This document shows positions 16,724-24,169 of a DNA stretch of 64,000 bases, one piece after another (position 1 is the first letter of the stretch; every line of letters starts with the position of its first letter). Origin of the DNA: an uncultured Clostridia bacterium (lineage in GTDB: Bacteria; Bacillota; Clostridia; Oscillospirales; Acutalibacteraceae); NCBI GenBank assembly GCA_937876205.1, contig CALEII010000014.1:1-64000 (forward strand), given 5' to 3'. A model generated the notes under the pieces. It saw only the letters and a program-made list of their open reading frames with translations. It was not told the DNA's origin and did no database searches. The translations under genes and the position numbers were made by a program.

Positions 16724-17332
16724 TTATTCAGCCTCTTTCAATAACGCAGTAATCTTAGGACTAAGATAGTTTGATAACATATCTGTAACTGCCTCTTTTG
16801 AATAATCATAATACGCTCCGTCACCGTTTACTGCAATTCGGAATCCGCCGTCAAAATTATCGTTTGCTTTCAGTGTAACACCACCAAGCATTTTTTCTTT
16901 AAGCTCTGTTAAAAGAGAGTCTTCAAGCTTTTCAAGGTCATCAGAACTTAAAATCACAGACAGATCGGTTGCCTCAGGTTTTGATAACCAGCTTTCAACA
17001 GCTTTGACAATAAGCTGCGACAGTGCACCTGAAGAATAAACCGATGAAACATTTTCTCCTATAATTGCGTTAAGCTCTTTCGTAACACTTTCTCTGAAAG
17101 ATATAAGAAGATTACGACCTGCCTGTCGGATTGCATCTTCACCGGATTTTACAGTTCGCTCTTTTTCATTTTTTGCATCAGACATAATTTTATCTGCCTG
17201 TGTGTTTGCATCGGCAATTATTTTTTCAGCCTCTGCTTTAGCTGATTCAATTATTGCAGCGGCCTGAGCTTCAGCTGTTTCAACACCGTCTTTTTTTATC
17301 TGATCAATAAGTTCCTGAAGTTGAATTTCCAT
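16724..17332 (-). CDS. ntpE: V-type ATPase subunit E (peripheral stalk)
   Basis: This 202-aa protein has a long alanine- and charge-rich helix at residues about 8-75 (AEAQAAAIIESAKAEAEKII) and a globular C-terminal domain with strands. That is the plan of the peripheral stalk subunit E. No separate G/H subunit gene is present beside it. It is the first gene of the operon, with an AAGGAG site before ATG, and lies downstream of a promoter and attenuator-like hairpin. Confidence 0.9.
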   Translation of the reverse strand: MEIQLQELIDQIKKDGVETAEAQAAAIIESAKAEAEKIIADANTQADKIMSDAKNEKERTVKSGEDAIRQAGRNLLISFRESVTKELNAIIGENVSSVYSSGALSQLIVKAVESWLSKPEATDLSVILSSDDLEKLEDSLLTELKEKMLGGVTLKANDNFDGGFRIAVNGDGAYYDYSKEAVTDMLSNYLSPKITALLKEAE

Positions 17333-17384
17333 AAACCATTCTCCTTTTCAGCCGGTTTTTATTACATTGATATGTTTTTTACCC

Positions 17385-17431
17385 TAAAAAACACAAAAAG
17401 GAACCAACATCCTCTGCAGACAGCTGGTTCC
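17385..17431 (-). terminator. Attenuator-like terminator in the V-ATPase leader
   Basis: On the minus strand the arms GGAACCA and TGGTTCC (17425-17431 and 17400-17406) form a hairpin followed at once by TTTTTGTGTTTTTT. It stands between the promoter and ntpE, about 55 bp before the start codon, so read-through must be controlled or partial. Confidence 0.6.
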
Positions 17432-17452
17432 AAAGTTTAAATTATTTTTTTA

Positions 17453-17482
17453 ATTATATAATAGTATGGGTTAGTTTGTCAA
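17453..17482 (-). promoter_or_regulatory. Promoter of the V-ATPase operon
   Basis: The minus strand has TTGACA (17477-17482) and TATAAT (17453-17458) with an 18-bp spacer. The start site would be near 17446, giving a leader of about 115 nt that contains the terminator hairpin. Confidence 0.75.
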
Positions 17483-17650
17483 GGTTTATAAAAGAAAAAT
17501 TTTAAACATTTTGTGATTAGTATCAATTCTTTCACATATCGAGTTAACTACAAATTGCTCCGTATCTGAGAAAATATATCAGAGTACGAAAGATAGAATA
17601 TGTATTGCCGGAGAACTACTTGTATTATGAACATCCGTACAAAACAGGAA

Positions 17651-17700
17651 AAATCCGAACCGAATCTTCCAAATAGGAAAAGGGTTCGGATTTTTATCTT
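17651..17700 (-). terminator. Terminator after the ADP-ribosylglycohydrolase gene
   Basis: Perfect 11-bp arms AAATCCGAACC (17651-17661) and GGTTCGGATTT (17683-17693) have T-runs on both sides. It can end minus-strand transcription from the gene at 17790. Between 17483 and 17650 I see nothing else. Confidence 0.7.
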
Positions 17701-17789
17701 TATAGTGATTTCAATGCTCACGGAAAAGCTTTGGTTTTCTGCGAAGCTTCTGCCTCTGTTTTCTTTGTAAGGTTTTTTATTAAAACTGA

Positions 17790-18581
17790 TTATCTGTAGA
17801 ACTCATCTGCATAAGACCAATAATAATTCTGTAAATCTTCATCAATATATTCAAAAACCTGTTCCTGAATTTCATCGGGTATACCGTAATACGCTTCAGC
17901 TATGGCACCTGCAATACAAGCTAACGTATCACCGTCACCACCGAGAGAAACAGCATTTCTTACAGCATCCTCAAAATCTTCAGAATCAAGAAAAGAAACA
18001 ATCGCCTGCGGAACACTGCCTTCACACGTCATATCGTGGGTATATGAAGGACGGATTTCATCTGTTGTAAAATTCAGGTCATAATATTTTTCTTCGATAT
18101 ACTCTCTTATCTCATTCTTGTCTGCACCTGTACGGGCAAGGAATATTGCAGCTGCCACAGCCTGTGCACCTTTAATACCTTCGGGATGACTGTGCGTTAT
18201 TTCTGCGCTCCATTTTGCCAGTGTTTCAACCTTTTCAAGGGTATCAACTGCCCACGCTGTGGGGGAAACACGCATCGCAGAGCCGTTTGTGTAGCCTTCG
18301 TATGGCGTGTCTTCATTCATTATCATCCATTGATAAAACCTTCCGCCATATCCTGCATCGGGATATTTTAAACCTATTTCCCTGATATACTCACAAAGAA
18401 TTTGCTTAAAATTATCTTCATCATAGAGGTCAGCCTCTACACAGGCACACCCCACTGCAATAGTTATTATACTGTCATCAGTCGGTCTGCAATTTGGAGA
18501 AAAAAGCAAAAATTCCTTTGTTTTATCAGACCCGAATTCATATGGTGAGCCGATTACATCACCAATAATAGCACCAAGCAT
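17790..18581 (-). CDS. ADP-ribosylglycohydrolase family protein
   Basis: This 263-aa protein opens MLGAIIGDVIGSPYEFG, and RPTDDSIITIAVG supplies the threonine-aspartate-aspartate metal ligands typical of the DraG family. The second metal motif SLGGDGDTLACIAGAIAEAYYGI is complete near the C-terminus. Such enzymes remove ADP-ribose from protein or nucleic acid through two magnesium ions; the target here is unknown. It stands alone, with a GAGG-type site and its own terminator. Confidence 0.9.
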   Translation of the reverse strand: MLGAIIGDVIGSPYEFGSDKTKEFLLFSPNCRPTDDSIITIAVGCACVEADLYDEDNFKQILCEYIREIGLKYPDAGYGGRFYQWMIMNEDTPYEGYTNGSAMRVSPTAWAVDTLEKVETLAKWSAEITHSHPEGIKGAQAVAAAIFLARTGADKNEIREYIEEKYYDLNFTTDEIRPSYTHDMTCEGSVPQAIVSFLDSEDFEDAVRNAVSLGGDGDTLACIAGAIAEAYYGIPDEIQEQVFEYIDEDLQNYYWSYADEFYR

Positions 18582-18708
18582 AGTAACCTCCGTCTGCTCT
18601 TTTTGCTGAGCTGTTTATTCTTTTATTTTATAATCTGATGCAACACTCAATTTCAGTGCTGCGATTATATTCATTTTTTCAGGCAACTCATTATAGACAA
18701 AATAAAGA

Positions 18709-18743
18709 AAAAGCAGAATAGCCGCTTCTGACTCAGCTATTCT
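18709..18743 (-). terminator. Terminator of the HAD gene, overlapping its stop
   Basis: Arms AGAATAGC (18715-18722) and GCTATTCT (18736-18743) are followed on the minus strand by GCTTTTTC. The hairpin overlaps the final codons of the upstream gene. Confidence 0.6.
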
Positions 18744-19201
18744 ACCTGTGTTAATACCTTTATTGATTTGTCGATATGTATCTGTTCAAGAGCCCTGCCG
18801 ATTCGATAATCGGTTTTTACAACATAATCGTCCAGCTCTCCCCAACCGAACTTTATATCATCAATGATAACAAAGCTTTCAATGTCTTCCCTACCCGAAA
18901 GCCAAGCTCTGATTTCCTTAGATCTGTTTCCGCCTAAAAGCGGTGTTCTGTCAAAAAGCTCTATACCGCACTGATTAAAAACACCTTCAAGCTCACTGCC
19001 GATTTCATCTGTTTCTTCGCCGAGAGGATCCCAGTGACATCTCCACGAGCTTGACAAAACAACACTTGCCCCTGTGCGGTCAACAAGAGCTTTTATTAAC
19101 ACCAGACGACTGATATCTATATTACCGTCTGATTCCGATTTGTTCTTATCATATACGGCAGAATTCAACACGCCGTCTATATCAAGAAAAATCACTCTCA
19201 T
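18737..19201 (-). CDS. HAD-like phosphatase domain protein
   Basis: This 154-aa protein begins MRVIFLDIDGVLNS, the HAD motif I with nucleophile and acid aspartates. VVLSSSWR (motif II serine) and FVIIDD, a motif IV-like acidic pair, follow. The short length, with no cap domain, matches the HAD_2-like 'SSSWR' group often seen in phage and gut bacteria. The substrate is not predictable. It ends in a terminator that overlaps the stop and is transcribed alone. Confidence 0.85.
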   Translation of the reverse strand: MRVIFLDIDGVLNSAVYDKNKSESDGNIDISRLVLIKALVDRTGASVVLSSSWRCHWDPLGEETDEIGSELEGVFNQCGIELFDRTPLLGGNRSKEIRAWLSGREDIESFVIIDDIKFGWGELDDYVVKTDYRIGRALEQIHIDKSIKVLTQVE

Positions 19202-19314
19202 TTCCTCACCTGCAAATCATTTATTAAGTTTATTATTGCATATTATTGCAATAATGTCAATATTCATCAGTTTGATGCCTTTTTCTGCAACCTGTTACAA
19301 CAAGCATATCATTT
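19202..19314. other. Intergenic between HAD gene and MITE
   Basis: This AT-rich stretch holds the ribosome site of the HAD gene and possibly its promoter. I see nothing more. Confidence 0.4.
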
Positions 19315-19589
19315 TAGGGTGACGGAAATAATCCGAACCAGCCTAAAAACGGCTATTTTTAAGTCTTTTCGGCATTTCGGATTTGAAAGGCGATAGCCTT
19401 CCTTCATCCTCAATACCAAAAATCCAATAAAAATCTCTCGTTTTAAGGTCGAAGATTTTTTACAGTGCGGATTTTTGGCAAGACAAGGCAAAAACGCAGC
19501 AAATCCTTGACGGATTTGCGAGTATTTTAACGAAGTATTGACGGAAATCAGCCTGTAAAAAACGGGTTCGTTTTATTCCCGTCACCCTA
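19315..19589. mobile_element. MITE with TA target duplication, Tc1/IS630-like ends
   Basis: Terminal inverted repeats of 17 bp match at 16 positions: TAGGGTGACGGAAATAA at 19315-19331, and the complement of 19573-19589. Each end starts with TA, as expected for a TA-duplicating IS630/Tc1-mariner insertion. The interior of about 240 bp has internal repeats of the end sequence (for example GACGGAAAT near 19540) but no transposase, so mobility would need an enzyme supplied from elsewhere. Confidence 0.8.
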
Positions 19590-19628
19590 TGGTAATCAGG
19601 TAAATTACAATGCCGTTTGTGACATCGT

Positions 19629-19662
19629 CAAAAAAATTCACGAGGATACTCCCCCGTGAATT
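19629..19662 (-). terminator. Terminator of mntP
   Basis: Arms AATTCACG (19635-19642) and CGTGAATT (19655-19662) are followed on the minus strand by a run of T. Confidence 0.7.
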
Positions 19663-19669
19663 CCGGTTT

Positions 19670-20254
19670 TTAAAAGAAGCTTGTTATAAAAATCTCAAGT
19701 CCGATAAAAATGAGTATTGTGCCACCGAAAATACCTGCTTTGTTCGCAAGCTTCGTTCCGGCTTTTTTACCGATTGCAAGACCTGCAAAACAGATAAAGA
19801 ATGTAATGACACCTATAAGCAGACAGGCAAGCAACGCCTCAACAAAACCGTAAGTTGAGATTGTGAAACCAACTGAAAGTGCATCAATTGATGTAGCAAC
19901 ACCCTGAACAAGAAGTGCACCGAAACCGACAGCAGGCTTTTCTTCTGCAGAATCTTTATTCTTTATGCACTCATAGAGCATTTTTCCGCCTATGTAACCG
20001 AGAAGACCGAGAGCAATCCACGGAATAAGCTTCTCAAATGACTTGAAATATTGCGCTACCGTTGAAACACATATCCAACCTATCATAGGCATTGCAAACT
20101 GAAAGACTGAAAAAATACCTGCAACTGCGCCCATTTTCCCTTTTTTCATTGTCGGCTCATTGAGTCCGTTTGCAAGTGACACCGAAAAAGCATCCATTGC
20201 CAGCCCTATACCAAGAAGAATACTGTTGAAAAAAAATGAAAAATCAAGATTCAT
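19670..20254 (-). CDS. mntP: Manganese efflux pump MntP
   Basis: This 194-aa membrane protein has six predicted helices. The paired motif GIGLAMDAFSVSLANGL near residue 12 and GVATSIDALSVGFTIS near residue 105, each with an aspartate in a helix, is diagnostic of MntP, which exports Mn(II). The start at 20254 follows GGAGG; the upstream frame extension has no ribosome site and crosses the promoter. The leader is only about 25 nt, too short for the yybP-ykoY manganese riboswitch that often precedes mntP. Confidence 0.92.
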   Translation of the reverse strand: MNLDFSFFFNSILLGIGLAMDAFSVSLANGLNEPTMKKGKMGAVAGIFSVFQFAMPMIGWICVSTVAQYFKSFEKLIPWIALGLLGYIGGKMLYECIKNKDSAEEKPAVGFGALLVQGVATSIDALSVGFTISTYGFVEALLACLLIGVITFFICFAGLAIGKKAGTKLANKAGIFGGTILIFIGLEIFITSFF

Positions 20255-20285
20255 TTTCCGTCCTCCGTTATAAATCGTATCTTTG

Positions 20286-20314
20286 ATTTTAACATATAAT
20301 AATATATATGTCAA
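20286..20314 (-). promoter_or_regulatory. mntP promoter
   Basis: TTGACA (20309-20314) and TAAAAT (20286-20291) on the minus strand are separated by 17 bp. The start site falls near 20279. Confidence 0.75.
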
Positions 20315-20368
20315 CAAAGCAAAAAAACAACAATTACCGCCTTGTGATTGCGTTTTTTAATTCGGTTT

Positions 20369-20410
20369 TGTGACCTTGTCACAGAAATTTATTGTTTTTC
20401 AGGCTATAAT
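20369..20410 (+). promoter_or_regulatory. trxA promoter with Crp/Fnr-type site
   Basis: A perfect palindrome TGTGACCTTGTCACA (20369-20383) lies upstream of a TATAAT box (20405-20410). No good -35 hexamer is present at 17 bp. With a start near 20417 the palindrome centre (20376) is at about -41, the class II activator position. A Crp/Fnr-family gene lies just downstream at 20739-21413. Confidence 0.65.
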
Positions 20411-20441
20411 AAAGACACAAACAAAAGAAAGGATGACAAAA

Positions 20442-20750
20442 ATGTCAGTATTAAAAATAAACAAAAACAATTTCAGCGAAGTAATGAACAGTGAAAAGAG
20501 AGTTCTTATTGATTTCTATGCAGACTGGTGCAATCCCTGCCGTATGGTGTCACCGTTTGTTGAACAGATTGCAGAAGAAAACCCTCAGTACCTTGTGGCA
20601 AAGGTTAACGTTGATGAAGAGCCTGAGCTTGCTTCACGTTTCGGCGTTTCAGGTATTCCGATGCTCGTTGTTATGGAAAACGGAAAAATCATCAATCAGT
20701 CTTCAGGTGCCAGACCTAAAAATCAGATACTTTCATTATTAGAGGGTTAA
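20442..20750 (+). CDS. trxA: Thioredoxin
   Basis: This 102-aa thioredoxin has the active site DFYADWCNPCRMV, so it is CNPC in place of the usual CGPC; the change may shift the redox potential. The cis-proline loop GVSGIPMLVVMENGK is standard. The start at 20442 has GAAAGGA upstream; longer ATG extensions lie over the promoter. The 3' end overlaps the convergent regulator gene by 12 bp. trxB follows 1.2 kb downstream. Confidence 0.93.
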   Translation: MSVLKINKNNFSEVMNSEKRVLIDFYADWCNPCRMVSPFVEQIAEENPQYLVAKVNVDEEPELASRFGVSGIPMLVVMENGKIINQSSGARPKNQILSLLEG

Positions 20751-21413
20751 ACTCCTGAGCTTTTCTTTATCGGTAATTTTTATTCCTTTACGGGAATGCT
20801 CAACAATCCCTTCAGACGAAAAATATTTCAGCATTCTTGAAACCACCTCACGGGCAGAACCCATATATCTGGCTATCTGCTCGTGAGTGAGTGTTATTGT
20901 GTCTGAGGCTGTTCTCGACGACTCATCAGAAAGAAAAATTGCAAGCCTTTTATCCATACTCATAAAAAGAATCTGCTGCATTACCCACATCACATCTGAA
21001 AAACGGCTCACGGCAGTTTCAAGGGCAAATATTTTTATTGAAGGATTTTTCTCTGAAACAGAAGCAAAGGCACAGCCTGCAATCACGTAACACTCACTGT
21101 CTTCTTCAGCGTCAACAAACACATCAAACGTAATTGACTGCAGAACACAGGAGGCTGAGAGCATACACATATCCCCTGCGTGAAGGCGGTAAAGGGTTAT
21201 ATCCTTGCCTTCATCAGACATAATATACAGACGCAATGAGCCCGAACGCACAAAAATGACACCTGAGCACTCATTTCCGTCGTGAATTGTTGTGCCCTTA
21301 GGATAAGTGACGGCAAATGAGTGGTCACAGATGTATTTTCTGTCTTCTGCTGATATTTCATTCCAGAATGGAAAAATATCCCTGTATACAGGTTCAAACA
21401 TAGCTTCAGACAT
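20739..21413 (-). CDS. Crp/Fnr family transcriptional regulator
   Basis: This 224-aa protein has an N-terminal cyclic-nucleotide-type beta barrel (FAVTYPKGTTIHDGNECSG onward to about residue 120). A C-terminal winged helix-turn-helix follows, LTHEQIARYMGSAREVVSRM. No N-terminal cysteine cluster like that of Fnr is present, though barrel cysteines (CMLSASCVL, DSECYVIAGC) could be redox-responsive. The start at 21413 has GGAGG about 9 bp upstream. It is encoded 27 bp after the NifX-like gene on the same strand. Its likely site lies before trxA. Confidence 0.9.
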   Translation of the reverse strand: MSEAMFEPVYRDIFPFWNEISAEDRKYICDHSFAVTYPKGTTIHDGNECSGVIFVRSGSLRLYIMSDEGKDITLYRLHAGDMCMLSASCVLQSITFDVFVDAEEDSECYVIAGCAFASVSEKNPSIKIFALETAVSRFSDVMWVMQQILFMSMDKRLAIFLSDESSRTASDTITLTHEQIARYMGSAREVVSRMLKYFSSEGIVEHSRKGIKITDKEKLRSLTL

Positions 21414-21440
21414 ACACAAAACCTCCATTATCGGGGATAA

Positions 21441-21839
21441 TCAATGACAGCCCTTATCTGAACAGCTGTGACTTGCACAATTATGTTCGCCGTGATGATG
21501 TTCACCGTGATGATTACATTTAACATCGGGATTGTATGAAAGAACTCCCGAAACAAAGCTTTCAACTGCCTTATCTGCATCACCCTGAACACCGCCGTAA
21601 AGCTTTATGCCTGCATTTGCAAGTGCATTCTGAGCACCTGCACCGATTCCGCCGCAGATAAGCACGTCAGCACCAAGACCTGAAAGCAGAACCGCAAGAG
21701 CTCCGTGTCCGCTGCCGTTTGTTGACACAATCTCAGAGGATACTATATGTGAATTTTCAACTTCATATACTTTAAAAAATGATGTGTGACCGAAATGCTG
21801 AAAAATCTGTCCGTTCTCATATGTTACTGCAATTTTCAT
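21441..21839 (-). CDS. NifB/NifX-family protein with His/Cys-rich tail
   Basis: This 132-aa protein starts MKIAVTYENGQIFQHFGHTSFF and contains GADVLICGGIGAGAQNAL, the dinitrogenase Fe-Mo cofactor-binding fold. Outside nitrogen fixers this family is often found with Fe-S or metal genes. The last 25 or so residues add CNHHGEHHHGEHNCASH and further cysteines, a metal-binding tail. It is probably co-transcribed with the Crp/Fnr gene. A metal-buffering or sensing role is inference. Confidence 0.85.
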   Translation of the reverse strand: MKIAVTYENGQIFQHFGHTSFFKVYEVENSHIVSSEIVSTNGSGHGALAVLLSGLGADVLICGGIGAGAQNALANAGIKLYGGVQGDADKAVESFVSGVLSYNPDVKCNHHGEHHHGEHNCASHSCSDKGCH

Positions 21840-21935
21840 ATTATAACACCTTGACTTTCATATAAGTTTATATGTAAAATTATATCACTTAAAATAAATA
21901 AGTCAATAAATCATTTTAATAAAAGGAGCTTTTAT

Positions 21936-22853
21936 ATGGAGCATATTTATGATATAATTATACTCGGCGGCGGTCCCGCAGGTTATACAGGTGCACTTTA
22001 TGCCGCCCGTGCCGGATTTGATACGCTTGTTATTGAAAGAATGTCAGCAGGCGGTCAGATGACACTTACCGATACCATTGACAACTACCCCGGTTTCCCC
22101 GACGGCAAAGACGGCTTTGAGCTTGGAATGAATATGCAGCAGGGTGCCGAAAAATACGGAGCAATTACGGAATATGCCGAGGTTGAATCGGTTGATTTCT
22201 CAGATAAAACCAAAATCATCAATACTTCAAACGGAATATTTTACGCAAAAGCCGTAATTATTGCAACGGGTGCCAATCCGAGAAAGCTTGGTCTGCCTGA
22301 TGAAGAAAAGCTGACAGGAAGAGGAATTCACTACTGCGCACACTGCGACGGAAGATTTTATAAGGACAAAACGGTTGTCGTTGTCGGCGGCGGAAACAGT
22401 GCAGCTGAAGATGCTCTTTATCTCTCTGCTCTTGCAAAAAAAGTATATGTGATTCACAGAAGAAATGAACTGAGGGCTGAAAAATACTATCATAAAGCTC
22501 TGATGAATGCAGAAAATATAGAATTCATATGGAACAGTGAGGTTCACTCTGCCGTATACAACGAAAAAGTTACTGCAGTAAAAATCACGGGCACTTCAGA
22601 TAACGGGACTCTCATTCTGCCTTGCGACGGTATTTTTATAAGCATAGGCAGAGAGCCTGCAACACAATTTCTGAAAGACTCTGTGAACATTGATGAAAAC
22701 GGCTATGTTATTGCCGACGAAACAACAAGAACAAATATCGACGGAGTTTTTGCCGCAGGTGATGTGAGAACAAAAGACCTCAGACAGGTAGTTACGGCTG
22801 TTGCAGACGGAGCTGTTGCAGTTAATTTTGCAGAAAAATTCCTCAGGAGGTAA
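21936..22853 (+). CDS. trxB: Thioredoxin reductase
   Basis: This 305-aa flavoprotein reduces thioredoxin with NADPH. It has the FAD fingerprint IILGGGPAGYTGALYAAR, the active site HYCAHCDGRFY, the NADPH motif VVVGGGNSAAEDALYLS, and the C-terminal GVFAAGDVRTKDLRQVVTA. The active pair is CAHC rather than CATC. It starts on ATG after AAGGAG. The ZIP and peroxiredoxin genes follow at 4 and 6 bp, so all three form one operon. Confidence 0.96.
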   Translation: MEHIYDIIILGGGPAGYTGALYAARAGFDTLVIERMSAGGQMTLTDTIDNYPGFPDGKDGFELGMNMQQGAEKYGAITEYAEVESVDFSDKTKIINTSNGIFYAKAVIIATGANPRKLGLPDEEKLTGRGIHYCAHCDGRFYKDKTVVVVGGGNSAAEDALYLSALAKKVYVIHRRNELRAEKYYHKALMNAENIEFIWNSEVHSAVYNEKVTAVKITGTSDNGTLILPCDGIFISIGREPATQFLKDSVNIDENGYVIADETTRTNIDGVFAAGDVRTKDLRQVVTAVADGAVAVNFAEKFLRR

Positions 22854-22857
22854 TATA

Positions 22858-23610
22858 ATGAAGCTTGTGTTACTTACAGCTCTGGGAGTCGGCGGTGCAA
22901 CAGTCATAGGTGCCGTTATCGGCTTCTTATTTAAAAAGATATCCCAAAAATTTTCAGACATAGTCTTGTCCTTTGCTGCAGGAGTTATGCTTTCGGCTGC
23001 CGTACTCGGTCTTATCATTCCATCCGTTGAATACGGCGGCAAATGGGGACTTCTTACCACAATTGCAGGGATTTTTGCAGGTGCTGTCTGTCTTAATCTT
23101 ATAGACAAGCTCGTTCCGCATATGCACAGACTTGTGGGAGAGGACTCAGAAGCACATCCCAACGCAAATCTCAGCAAGGTTCTTCTTTTTGTCTCGGCAA
23201 TAGCAATACACAACCTGCCCGAAGGTATCGCGGCAGGCGTAGGCTTCGGCTCAGGTGACACATCTCAGGCACTTGTCATTGCAGGCGGTATTGCACTGCA
23301 GAACATCCCTGAAGGTATGGTCATTATCGGTCCGATGCTCTCGGCTGGCGTAAAGCCGTCCAAAACATTCATCTGCGCCATGCTGACAGGTCTTGTAGAG
23401 GTTGTCGGCACGCTTATAGGCTATTTTGCAGTAAGCATTGCTTCTGCTGTACTTCCCTTTGCACTTGCCTTTGCGGGCGGTACAATGCTTTATGTTGTAA
23501 GCGATGAAATGATACCGGAAACTCACGCTCACGGCAATGAAAGAGGTGCAACCTATGCACTTCTTGCAGGCTTCTGCGTTATGTTAGTTACTGATATTTT
23601 ATTGGGGTGA
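22858..23610 (+). CDS. ZIP family divalent metal transporter
   Basis: This 250-aa protein has eight hydrophobic segments. The paired helices IHNLPEGIAAGVGFG (near residue 120) and ALQNIPEGMVIIG (near residue 145) hold the conserved His/Asn/Glu metal ligands of GufA-type ZIP transporters, which import zinc, iron or manganese. The ATG at 22858 follows AGGAGG that overlaps the trxB end. Its place with thioredoxin genes suggests a link of metal uptake to redox control. Confidence 0.9.
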   Translation: MKLVLLTALGVGGATVIGAVIGFLFKKISQKFSDIVLSFAAGVMLSAAVLGLIIPSVEYGGKWGLLTTIAGIFAGAVCLNLIDKLVPHMHRLVGEDSEAHPNANLSKVLLFVSAIAIHNLPEGIAAGVGFGSGDTSQALVIAGGIALQNIPEGMVIIGPMLSAGVKPSKTFICAMLTGLVEVVGTLIGYFAVSIASAVLPFALAFAGGTMLYVVSDEMIPETHAHGNERGATYALLAGFCVMLVTDILLG

Positions 23611-23616
23611 TAAATT

Positions 23617-24069
23617 ATGTTGGAAAAAGGTATGAAAGCTCCCGATTTCACTTTACGTGATAAAGACGGAAATGCTGTGACTCTCTCTCAGTTCAGAGGA
23701 AAAAAGGTTGTTCTCTATTTCTATCCGAAAGACAATACGCCCGGCTGCACAAGACAGGCCTGTGCATTTGCAGCGTCTTTTGATGAATTCAGGCAGAAAA
23801 ACATTGAAGTTATAGGCATCAGCAAAGACAGTGTCGCATCGCATCAGAAATTCGCAGAAAAGCACTCTCTCCCGTTTATTCTGCTTGCCGACCCTGAGCT
23901 TGATGCAATTCAGAAATACGGTGTATGGCAGGAGAAAAAGCTGTACGGCAAGGTCAGTATGGGGGTTGTAAGAACAACATTCATAATTGATGAAGAGGGA
24001 AAAATTGAAAAAATAATGCCTAAAGTAAAACCCGATACAAATGCAAGAGAAATACTTGATAATATTTAA
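23617..24069 (+). CDS. bcp: Peroxiredoxin, BCP type
   Basis: This 150-aa thiol peroxidase reduces hydroperoxides and is recycled by thioredoxin. The motif FYPKDNTPGCTRQACAF near residue 35 contains the peroxidatic cysteine and a second cysteine five residues on, the usual BCP pair. It ends the trxB-zip-bcp operon, followed by a terminator. Confidence 0.94.
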   Translation: MLEKGMKAPDFTLRDKDGNAVTLSQFRGKKVVLYFYPKDNTPGCTRQACAFAASFDEFRQKNIEVIGISKDSVASHQKFAEKHSLPFILLADPELDAIQKYGVWQEKKLYGKVSMGVVRTTFIIDEEGKIEKIMPKVKPDTNAREILDNI

Positions 24070-24073
24070 CCTG

Positions 24074-24100
24074 AATCCCTGATTTTTCAGGGATTTTTTC
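24074..24100 (+). terminator. Terminator of the trxB-zip-bcp operon
   Basis: Nine-bp arms AATCCCTGA and TCAGGGATT around TTTT are followed by a T-run. Confidence 0.85.
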
Positions 24101-24126
24101 ATTGTCTTTGCTGAAGAGACAATAAC

Positions 24127-24158
24127 AAAGGAGTGTTGTCATATGACAGCACTCCTTT
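24127..24158 (-). terminator. Terminator of the PHP gene
   Basis: Arms AAAGGAGTG and CACTCCTTT enclose an inner ATAT-centred palindrome. It lies between two convergent genes. On the minus strand a modest T-rich stretch follows. Confidence 0.6.
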
Positions 24159-24169
24159 GGTCTTAATCA

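Noticed and set aside
17385..17450. T-box leader upstream of the V-ATPase
   Set aside because: The TGGTTCC arm recalls the T-box core, but the leader is only about 115 nt and no specifier or antiterminator bulge sequence fits.
20255..20320. yybP-ykoY manganese riboswitch before mntP
   Set aside because: The promoter lies within 25 nt of the likely transcript end to the start codon, so no room for a riboswitch exists.
22596..23261. Long minus-strand frame of 221 codons
   Set aside because: It is the complement of trxB and the ZIP gene, which are clear on the plus strand with normal motifs.
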